DNA of 12,456 nt from JAWLGW01 sp964569055 (GTDB lineage Bacteria; Planctomycetota; J058): positions 1-12,456 of the forward strand of contig CAZMSZ010000217.1 of the NCBI GenBank assembly GCA_964569055.1, read 5' to 3'. Shown piece after piece: positions 1 to 5,430 of the stretch (positions within the stretch are counted from its first letter, which is position 1; each line of letters opens with the position of its first letter). The translations under genes and the position numbers were made by a program. The notes under the pieces were generated by a model. It saw nothing but the letters and a program-made list of their open reading frames with translations, was not told the DNA's origin and did no database searches.

Positions 1-80
1 CCCCCCCGGGGCCCCCGCGCCGCGGCGGGGGCGCCCAACCCCCCCCCCCCCGGGGGGGCCTGGGGGGGGCCCCCCCCCCC
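1..80. repeat. G/C homopolymer tract at contig edge
   Basis: Almost pure runs of C and G (runs of 7 to 13 identical bases) with only three A/T bases (two A, one T) in about 80 positions. It stops abruptly where the RNA terminator tail begins at 81. It looks unlike every other part of the window. It is either a low-complexity tract that ended the assembly or a sequencing or assembly artefact; I favour the artefact. No gene or signal is visible in it. Confidence 0.8.
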
Positions 81-129
81 AGAAACTAAGAAGAGCGGAC
101 GAGGCTCTCGCCCCGTCCGCTCCTCTTTT
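81..129 (-). terminator. Long intrinsic terminator of the structured RNA
   Basis: On the minus strand a stem of about 18 pairs is formed by 93-105 with 110-122 and extended by 88-92 with 123-127. It is capped by a GAGA tetraloop (106-109). The pairs 102/113 and 92/123 are G-U only on the minus strand; on the plus strand they would be A-C mismatches. The hairpin is preceded by an A-run (126-129) and followed by a T-rich tail (81-92, eight T of twelve). This fixes the direction of the upstream RNA. Confidence 0.8.
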
Positions 130-191
130 GTCAGTCGCGTGCCTTCCGGCCGTGTTCGCCTTCCCGGAGCACCGGGTCAGGAAGTCGCTGG

Positions 192-296
192 CTCGATCGC
201 GTCGCCGCGCCGAGCCGAACACTCGCAGGGTCGTCCACTCCTCCAGGGCGTTGTTTGCAGGCGGGTAGCGATCTCGTCGACCTCGATCGCGTCGCC
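192..296. repeat. 15-bp direct repeat inside the structured RNA
   Basis: CTCGATCGCGTCGCC occurs at 192-206 and again at 282-296, a period of exactly 90 bases. In the minus-strand RNA it reads GGCGACGCGATCGAG. In the second copy part of it can pair locally (268-273 with 285-290). The two copies may be alternative partners in the fold or equivalent sites in two related subdomains. Confidence 0.75.
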
Positions 297-1637
297 AAGA
301 CCCCGTGTCGCTGGTCTGGGCGTGTTCCCCGGTCTACCGGTCACCTTCGCGTGAGCGAAGGCTCATTCCCTCATGGAGCGGGCCCCTCTCAGCGCCCGTC
401 ACGTCCTCCTGGCCGTCCGACCCGGCGGTCGGACCTGCTCCCCCAAGGTTCTCTTGCCCTTCGACGGTGTCCCTCGAGCTAGCCCCGTGAGAGGCGGGTC
501 GTCACTCCCGCCTCGGTTCCGCTCCCAGGTTTTCTCAACCTCTCAGCGGTTTCCTAGCAGACTCGAGCTGAGCGGCCTTGTTTCGTGCCGCAACCATCCC
601 TGGGCTTGGCCTTCGCCTGTGCGCTCCTTCAGAGCTTTCCCCTCGCAGGAATCGCGCACCCCTCTCGGGGCCGCCTGCTCCCTTGCGGTCATTCCCCCGC
701 GTGCGGAGGCGGCGCTCGCCCGGCCGTTCACCTCGCGTTTCCCCCACAGCGCCGACGGTCAACGCTCGGATGAGCGCACGCCGACCTGCCTGGTTCCCCG
801 CGCGGCTATGGGCTCCCTTTCCGCGCGCCCCGCCACCCCCTGGTTTCCCCTGGGGCGCTGCGAACACGCTTTCCGGTCACCCTGGGCCCGACGAGCGGAG
901 TCGCCCCTTTCCGTGGGGTTCACCCGCTTCGAAGCCTCGTTCCTCCTGCGAATCCGTTCACGACGGACCGGGTCGCCCCGGGACCGTCGGCCGCTGCTCT
1001 CCTGGAGTTCCGTCCCCTCTGAAGCCTTCTCCGCCCACACCTGGGAGTCTCGGACCCGTCCGCGAGGCCGGAGCCTCCCGGACGCCGCCGTGCTTCCCCC
1101 TCGCGGGGGCCGCGCGGCGCGCGGCGCCGAGGACCTGCGATCTCACGGGTCGTGAGACCGCCTACCCCCGGACCAGGTGGACCCGCGCGAGCGACACCGA
1201 AGAATCACTCGCTGGACCCGTCGACGGCTTCCAGCTCACCGCCGCGAAGCGGGCGAGCCGGCCCGGGCCGCCTCTCGGCGACCACCCTCCTCCCATGGCC
1301 TTGGGTCGAAGCGACCGCGCCGAAGCGCGCCTGCACCGATCCCGACCTTCGGAGTCTCGCAGTATGTGGGAAGCCGCTTCTCCTCTCGCCCACGGTTACC
1401 CGAGCGCGGGAGGCGCCTGCTCCTCTGGGGTCTCTCGCCTTCTCGCCGACCTCGTGACCTGGGAGACCTCGCGGGCCCTGGCTCATGGGTTCGCTGGAGG
1501 TGTCGACGCCCGTCTCCGGCCGCCTCTGCCCCCTTCGGACCCCCGCCGTCTCCTCCCCTGACCCCGAAGAGCCAGAGGACCACGTCGCCGTCGTCTCGGC
1601 CGTCCGACTCGGAACCGCTCCGCGCCTGACGGGCGTG

Positions 1638-1667
1638 AGAATACTCGCGGCCTCCCCCGCGCAGCAA
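1638..1667 (-). promoter_or_regulatory. Candidate promoter for the structured RNA
   Basis: On the minus strand TTGCTG (1667-1662) is followed after 18 bases by TATTCT (1643-1638), a small AT island in GC-rich DNA. The -10 matches the sigma-70 consensus at 4 of 6 positions and the -35 at 3 of 6. A start about seven bases downstream falls at about 1631, exactly where the closing helix of the RNA begins. On its own this is a weak match; its position is the main support. Confidence 0.4.
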
Positions 1668-2002
1668 GCGCGTGCCTCGGCGGCCTCGTCCGCGGCGCGG
1701 TGGAGAAGCGCGACCACGGATTTCGACGCGCGACGCTACTCCGGATGGCGCCGTCGGGCGCGGTGTGGAGAGCGTGGGAGGAGGTGATCCGAGCGCGGTC
1801 GAGAAGATTTTTCGTGATTTCCTCTGGACGGCGCGCCGACCCCCCGCGGCCAACCGCCCGCCGCCGATGCGCCGGGTGGGCGCTCCGAGCGCAACAGCAA
1901 GACGACTCGACAGTTGTGGTCGAATGGCGGCGCACGCGCACGACGAACTCGCGTCGCCCGCATTAGAGCGCCTAGGAATTTCGCCTGGTGCGCTCCAGAG
2001 AA

Positions 2003-2042
2003 GCCTCACCCGCTGCGCCCCGCAACTCGAACCCGGTGAGGC
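2003..2042 (-). terminator. Hairpin downstream of the M28 peptidase gene (weak terminator candidate)
   Basis: GCCTCACC at 2003-2010 and GGTGAGGC at 2035-2042 are perfectly complementary across a 24-base loop, about 75 bases past the stop codon of the minus-strand peptidase gene. No T-run follows on either strand, so it may act in mRNA 3' end protection or Rho-type termination, or be fortuitous. Confidence 0.3.
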
Positions 2043-2117
2043 AGTTGTCCTCGCTCGCCACGCTCTGCGCGCCGGGCTTGGAGAGCGGTGCTCAGGCGGC
2101 AAGGTCCCTCCCCTTCG

Positions 2118-3209
2118 CTACGCCAGCACGTCCTCGAGCGCGTGGACCAGCAGGGTGAGCTGCTGGCGCTCCGCTGCGGGCAGGGGGCCGCGGCGAGCGC
2201 GCTCGCGCAGCCCCTCGACCACCGGGCGGACCACGGCGACCTGCGGGAGGAGCGGGGCGACCGCCGCGCCGATCGCGAGCAGGCTCTCGATCGTGGCGAG
2301 GTCGTCGCGCCCGGTCGGGTCGAACACGACGGGCAGCTCGGGCCGCGCCGCCAGGGCGCGGGTGAGATCGATCAGGAGCTCGGCGGTGGCGGCGATCTTG
2401 GGGTAGTCGAGCTTCTCGGGCGTGTCCTCCACGGTGTGGTAGTGCTCCCACCGCCCGCAGGTCAGGAACAGCACCGGCACGCGCGCCTGCTGGAACGCGT
2501 GGTAGTCGCTGAGCGGCGGGACCACGTCGATCCCGAGCCGGTGCGCGCGCACCCCGCGGGCCCGCGCCGCCACCGTGTCGACCAGCGCGGCCGTGCCGGC
2601 GCTCAGCTCGGCCCCGAGCACGAACAGCGCCTGACGGACCTCGGGCGGGAAGCTCGGCGGCCCGACCGCGTGGCCCACGAGGTCCATGCACACCATGGTG
2701 TCGATCCGTTCGAGCGGCACGGTGGGGTGCGCCGCGTAGTACATGGAGCCCATGGTCCCGCTCAGGAAGTGCGGCGGCTCCTCGCCGTCGAACGCCGCCA
2801 GGATCACCTGCCGGCGCGGCCCGGGCCCCGGGTCGGCCACCAGCGCGCGGGCGAGCTCGAGCAGCGCGGCCACCGCCGCCGCGTTGTCGTCGGCGCCCCA
2901 GAACGCCTGATCGCCGTGGGCCGGGCCGAGGTGGTCGTAGTGGGCGGCCACCAGGACCGCCCGCTCCGCCAGCGCGCCCGCGCCAGGCACGCGCGCCAGC
3001 ACGTTCGTCCCGCAGCCGGGCACCCGCTGCTCGAAGCCCTGCTCGCCGCCGGGCTCCACCCCGGCCTGCTCGAGCTCGGCCACGATCCGCTCCCGCGCCA
3101 CCGCCGAGCCCGGGGTCCCTGGCGCGCGCCCCAGGCACTCGCGCGCGCACAGCGCCTCGACCACCCGCCGGATCCGCGCCTCGCGCGCCTCGCCCCCGCC
3201 CTGGTTCAT
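2118..3209 (-). CDS. Cytosolic M28-family zinc exopeptidase
   Basis: Product of 363 residues, predicted to remove N-terminal residues from peptides with a two-zinc centre. The expected M28 ligands are all present: H90 (in AHYDH), D108 (in GADDNA), catalytic E143 with ligand E144 (in DGEE), D176 (in CMDLVG) and H258 (in HYHT). The core spans about residues 65-290. The last about 70 residues form a helical, alanine/leucine-rich tail that I do not recognise. No signal peptide or membrane segment is visible, so a cytosolic site is inferred, unlike the exported M28 enzyme at 5431. The ATG is supported by a GGAGGG site (3214-3219) four bases upstream. Further upstream the frame runs antisense through the neighbouring hydrolase gene, which rules out a longer start. 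It is divergent from that gene across 54 bases. M28 also contains glutaminyl cyclase and carboxypeptidase relatives, so the substrate is open. Confidence 0.88.
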   Translation of the reverse strand: MNQGGGEAREARIRRVVEALCARECLGRAPGTPGSAVARERIVAELEQAGVEPGGEQGFEQRVPGCGTNVLARVPGAGALAERAVLVAAHYDHLGPAHGDQAFWGADDNAAAVAALLELARALVADPGPGPRRQVILAAFDGEEPPHFLSGTMGSMYYAAHPTVPLERIDTMVCMDLVGHAVGPPSFPPEVRQALFVLGAELSAGTAALVDTVAARARGVRAHRLGIDVVPPLSDYHAFQQARVPVLFLTCGRWEHYHTVEDTPEKLDYPKIAATAELLIDLTRALAARPELPVVFDPTGRDDLATIESLLAIGAAVAPLLPQVAVVRPVVEGLRERARRGPLPAAERQQLTLLVHALEDVLA

Positions 3210-3233
3210 CCGGCCCTCCGCAGCGCCTATGAT
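3205..3233 (+). promoter_or_regulatory. Candidate sigma-70-type promoter of the hydrolase gene
   Basis: TATGAT (3228-3233) matches the -10 consensus at 5 of 6 positions. With a 17-base spacer it is preceded by TTCATC (3205-3210), a weak -35 that overlaps the start codon of the divergent peptidase gene. The start would lie near 3240, giving a leader of about 24 bases carrying the AGGAG ribosome site (3251-3255). Overlap with the divergent gene start suggests that the two genes may influence each other's transcription. Confidence 0.45.
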
Positions 3234-3263
3234 CCCCCACCCCACCAGACAGGAGACGGAAGC

Positions 3264-3908
3264 ATGGGCACCACGATCAAGCTGCTCGATGGCGCGGCCA
3301 GCGGACACCTCGAGAGCCCCCCGGGCGTGGTGGTGCTCCAGGAGTGGTGGGGGATCGTCCCGCACATTCAGGACGTGTGCGCGCGCTTCGCCCGCGAGGG
3401 CTACGTGGCCCTCGCGCCCGACCTCTACCACGGCAAGAGCACCCTCGAGGCCGAGGAGGCGCAGCACCTCATGGAGGGGCTCGACTGGGGCCGGGCGGTC
3501 GAGGAGATCACCGGCGCGGTGCAGGCCCTGCGCGAGCGCGGCTGCGCCAAGGTCGGCGTGGTCGGGTTCTGCATGGGCGGCGCGCTGTCGGTGCTCGCCG
3601 CGGCCAACTCGGGCGTCGACGCGGCGGTCGCGTTCTACGGCTTCCCGCCCGACAAGGCGGCGGTCTCCAAGCCCTGCCCGCCCACCCAGATCTTCTTCGG
3701 CGAGGAGGAGGGCTTCTTCTCGGTGCCCGACGCGCAGGCCTGGGCGGCCGAGCAGGCGGCGCAGGGCAAGGCGACCGAGGTCGTGGTCTACCCCGGCGCC
3801 GGGCACGCGTTCTTCAACGACACCCGCCCCGAGGCCTACCGCCCCGAGGCGGCCGCCGACGCCTGGAAGCGCACGCTCGACCACTTCGCGCGCTTCTTGA
3901 AGGCGTAG
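3264..3908 (+). CDS. Dienelactone hydrolase family alpha/beta hydrolase
   Basis: Product of 214 residues, close to the usual family length. It is a single-domain cytosolic alpha/beta hydrolase with a cysteine nucleophile. C103 sits in the elbow GFCMGG. E26 (in QEWWG) matches the glutamate that holds the cysteine in dienelactone hydrolase. H181 (in GAGHAFFN) is the catalytic histidine. The aspartate normally found in the GxxD segment after strand six is not obvious; the segment reads FGEEEGFF, with E149 at the expected place. The start at 3264 has AGGAG (3251-3255) eight bases upstream and begins directly at the conserved N-terminus. Classical members hydrolyse dienelactone in chlorocatechol degradation, but most genomic members have other, unknown ester or lactone substrates. 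No degradation genes are nearby, so the substrate should not be assumed. Convergent with the FIST gene. Confidence 0.9.
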   Translation: MGTTIKLLDGAASGHLESPPGVVVLQEWWGIVPHIQDVCARFAREGYVALAPDLYHGKSTLEAEEAQHLMEGLDWGRAVEEITGAVQALRERGCAKVGVVGFCMGGALSVLAAANSGVDAAVAFYGFPPDKAAVSKPCPPTQIFFGEEEGFFSVPDAQAWAAEQAAQGKATEVVVYPGAGHAFFNDTRPEAYRPEAAADAWKRTLDHFARFLKA

Positions 3909-3933
3909 CCCGGGAGGCTGCCGCATCGAGCCT

Positions 3934-4072
3934 CGTGCCCGTGCCCGCGGCCGCGCCCGTTCACGCCGCCCGTGACCCGCTCGGGTCGCGTGGTCTCACA
4001 CCGGGCGGCGTTTCAGCCGGGACGGGCCGGGGTCACGCGCACGGAACGGGCAGGGGCACGGGCACGGGCACG
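3934..4072. repeat. Nested long inverted repeat between convergent genes
   Basis: Three colinear perfect arms can zip into one long hairpin: 3934-3947 with 4059-4072 (14 bp), 3955-3962 with 4044-4051 (8 bp) and 3971-3977 with 4031-4037 (7 bp). The outer right arm is part of a short tandem run of GGGCAC units (4055-4072). It fills the space between the stop codons of the hydrolase (3908) and FIST (4115) genes, so a bidirectional transcription barrier is the simplest role. No T-run is present. Confidence 0.6.
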
Positions 4073-4099
4073 GAAGCTGACGCCACGGCGACAGCTTCC
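4072..4099 (-). terminator. Hairpin past the FIST gene stop (terminator candidate)
   Basis: GGAAGCTG (4072-4079) and CAGCTTCC (4092-4099) form a perfect 8-bp stem with a 12-base loop, 15 bases downstream of the FIST stop codon. No T-run follows, so it is at best an atypical terminator that probably acts together with the adjacent long inverted repeat. Confidence 0.4.
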
Positions 4100-4114
4100 A
4101 CGGGGGCCAGGCCC

Positions 4115-5287
4115 TCAGGCCGGCCGGAACACGCCGATCGCGCTGGTGTAGCCCAACAGGCAGGTGTCGGCGCCGACCGGGCCGATCTCGCCCGCGCAGA
4201 AGAAGCCGCCCACCGGGACCGGCAGGCGGCGCTGCAGGGCCTGCGTGTCGTGGTGCGGCTCGCCGAACAGCCCCTCGCCGCGGCCGGCGCAGGAGAACAG
4301 CAACGCGCCCGTCGGCTCGCTCGGCAGCCCGCGCGCCTGGTAGCGGTCGAGGAGCCCGTCGAGGTCCTCCTCCGCCGTCTGCGCGTCGCGCAGGTGGAAC
4401 CGCACGGTCTGCCCCGGGCGCAGCATGGCGCCGATCGCCAGCATGCCGTGGTTGGGGTCGGCCCCGAGCACGTTGCGGATCAGGTAGGGCGTGGGCTCGT
4501 CCTCCGCCTGCAGGCCCGTGGCCGCGATCCCGAGGTGGAGCGAGTGGTGGAGGAGCGCGCGGTCCTCGCTCGAGAGCTCGCCGTAGACCTCGGCCAGGAC
4601 CTCGGTCGGCTTGCGACGGTCGAGCTCGAGCAGCAGGTTCTTGTGGCACTTGGTGATCGCGAACGGGTCGGCGATCGGCCGGCAGCCCTGGGCCACGATC
4701 GGGTCGACCGCCAGCGCCCCGCGCAGCGCCAGCCCCGCGATCCCGCGGGTGCGCGTCTCGCGCCCCACGAACAGGGCGTTCTTCGCGCCCCCCGAGGCGA
4801 GGCCGCCCAGCTTGGCGCCGCCGGGGAACGCGAAGTCGAGGCCTTGCAGGAGCGCGGTCGGATCGGCGCTGGCCGGGTCGGCCAGCAGCAGGAACTGCGT
4901 CGGCCCCTCGGCGGCGGGCAGCCCGAGCGCCTCGTACCAGGCGCCCGGCCCCACGTCGGGGCTGGGGAGCGCCTCGCCCTCCACGTGGAACGGGCGCAGC
5001 TCGACGCCCGGGAGGACCGCCGCGGTCAACGCGACGCTGGGGCCGCCGCCCTCCAGCTCGCGCCCGCCGCCGATCACGCCGTGCGCCGAGCAGCCGAACA
5101 CCACCCGCGCGCCCAGGCGCTCCACCACGCGCTCGGGGAGGGCGGCGGTCCGCTCGCGGTGCCCGACCACGAACGCCACCACGAGGTCGGGCCTCGCGCC
5201 GGCCAGCTCGTCGCGGAGGGCGTCGCTCGCCTCGCCCAGCGCTCGGTCGAGGTCGGACGCCTCCGAGACCGCCGACGCCCACCGCAC
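4115..5287 (-). CDS. Stand-alone FIST domain sensory protein (FIST_N + FIST_C)
   Basis: Product of 390 residues carrying both halves of the FIST domain, an intracellular domain proposed to bind small ligands such as amino acids and usually fused or linked to signalling proteins. Family signatures seen are GCSAHGVIG (65-73), PGGAKLGGLASGG (155-167), the C-terminal-half segment around residues 205-295 and the closing block FCAGEIGPVG (363-372) with LLGYTSAIGVFRP (377-389). No output domain, signal peptide or membrane segment is visible, so any partner must be encoded elsewhere. I chose the GTG at 5287: a GGAGG site (5295-5299) lies seven bases upstream and similarity begins there. The frame is open further upstream to 5404, but that part is arginine/glycine-rich and unlike the family. 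Divergent from the exported M28 gene across 143 bases. Ligand unknown. Confidence 0.93.
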   Translation of the reverse strand: MRWASAVSEASDLDRALGEASDALRDELAGARPDLVVAFVVGHRERTAALPERVVERLGARVVFGCSAHGVIGGGRELEGGGPSVALTAAVLPGVELRPFHVEGEALPSPDVGPGAWYEALGLPAAEGPTQFLLLADPASADPTALLQGLDFAFPGGAKLGGLASGGAKNALFVGRETRTRGIAGLALRGALAVDPIVAQGCRPIADPFAITKCHKNLLLELDRRKPTEVLAEVYGELSSEDRALLHHSLHLGIAATGLQAEDEPTPYLIRNVLGADPNHGMLAIGAMLRPGQTVRFHLRDAQTAEEDLDGLLDRYQARGLPSEPTGALLFSCAGRGEGLFGEPHHDTQALQRRLPVPVGGFFCAGEIGPVGADTCLLGYTSAIGVFRPA

Positions 5288-5361
5288 AGCCGCACCTCCC
5301 GCGCCCACTGTTGCACCGTCGCGCGCGCCGCGCCAGGGTTGCCACCTCGCTTCGTGACACT

Positions 5362-5378
5362 CCCGAGACCAACTCGGG
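5362..5378. promoter_or_regulatory. Small inverted repeat between FIST and exported peptidase genes
   Basis: CCCGAG (5362-5367) and CTCGGG (5373-5378) flank five bases, roughly midway in the 143-base divergent spacer. It could be an operator serving both promoters or an mRNA leader hairpin of either gene. I could not identify convincing -35/-10 pairs on either side, so this rests on position and symmetry alone. Confidence 0.3.
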
Positions 5379-5430
5379 TGGGCCTCGCCCGTAGCAGCGC
5401 GCACGGGACCCTTTCCGAGGACGTTCGAAA

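Larger units (their letters stand above)
81..1631 (-). ncRNA. Large structured non-coding RNA, about 1.55 kb, family not recognised
   Basis: Seen: no reading frame here resembles a protein, while the minus strand is purine-rich (only two T in 1501-1560) and full of short perfect helices. Tetraloop-capped helices, all in the sense of the minus strand, are 1316-1320/1325-1329 (UUCG closed by C-G), 1266-1272/1277-1283 (GAGA, with a G-U pair), 1096-1100/1105-1109 (GCGA), 961-966/984-989 enclosing 968-972/977-981 (GCGA), 659-662/667-670 (GAGA) and 141-143/148-150 (GGAA). Other perfect stems are 1429-1434/1463-1468, 1141-1147/1151-1157, 825-831/852-858, 711-716/748-753, 619-624/654-659, 491-498/507-514, 415-422/427-434 and 344-350/355-361. 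The 5' end (1621-1630) pairs with 130-139, closing the molecule just before its terminator. Landmark sequences of SSU and LSU rRNA, RNase P RNA, tmRNA, SRP RNA and group I/II introns were looked for by eye and not found. Inference: an independently transcribed giant RNA of unknown function. Boundaries are approximate. Alternatives are an extremely divergent intron or a known rare RNA class that I do not recognise. Confidence 0.72.
1632..2117. other. Intergenic stretch between M28 peptidase gene and the structured RNA
   Basis: No convincing protein gene. It lacks the purine bias and tetraloop hairpins of the adjoining RNA. Contents I can point to are the candidate RNA promoter at its left edge, an AT-rich patch at 1806-1820, a perfect copy of the extended Shine-Dalgarno sequence at 1779-1790 with no start codon at usable distance, and an 8-bp inverted repeat at 2003-2010/2035-2042 downstream of the peptidase gene. 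A longer primary transcript starting in this stretch cannot be excluded. Confidence 0.6.

Noticed and set aside
373..1561. Long plus-strand reading frames over the structured RNA (for example 373-1155 and 578-1561)
   Set aside because: Pro/Ser/Arg-rich translations with no domain, in several overlapping frames at once, no ribosome sites, and lying antisense to clear RNA hairpins. High GC makes stop codons rare, so open frames mean little here.
81..1631. 16S or 23S rRNA
   Set aside because: The size fits, but the 530-loop, decoding-site, peptidyl-transferase and sarcin-ricin sequences are all absent on both strands.
81..1631. RNase P RNA, tmRNA, SRP RNA, or a group I/II intron
   Set aside because: No conserved core of any of these was found, no intron-encoded protein is present, and the block ends in an intrinsic terminator.
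2003..2042. tRNA suggested by GGGTTCGAGTTG on the minus strand
   Set aside because: The T-loop-like string is present, but its flanks do not form a proper 5-bp T-stem and no acceptor, D or anticodon arms could be placed.
1236..2102. Minus-strand frame of 288 codons overlapping the RNA start
   Set aside because: Arg/Gly/Ser-rich without recognisable features, and it crosses the boundary between intergenic DNA and the structured RNA.
2088..3263. N-terminal extension of the hydrolase frame back to 2088
   Set aside because: That part is antisense to the M28 peptidase gene. The true start at 3264 has a good ribosome site and matches the family length.
4055..4072. CRISPR-like or tandem array from GGGCAC units
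   Set aside because: Only three short units without spacers; better explained as an arm of the inverted repeat.
5288..5404. Longer FIST protein starting at 5404
   Set aside because: The extra 39 residues are unlike the family, and the GTG at 5287 has a well-placed ribosome site.
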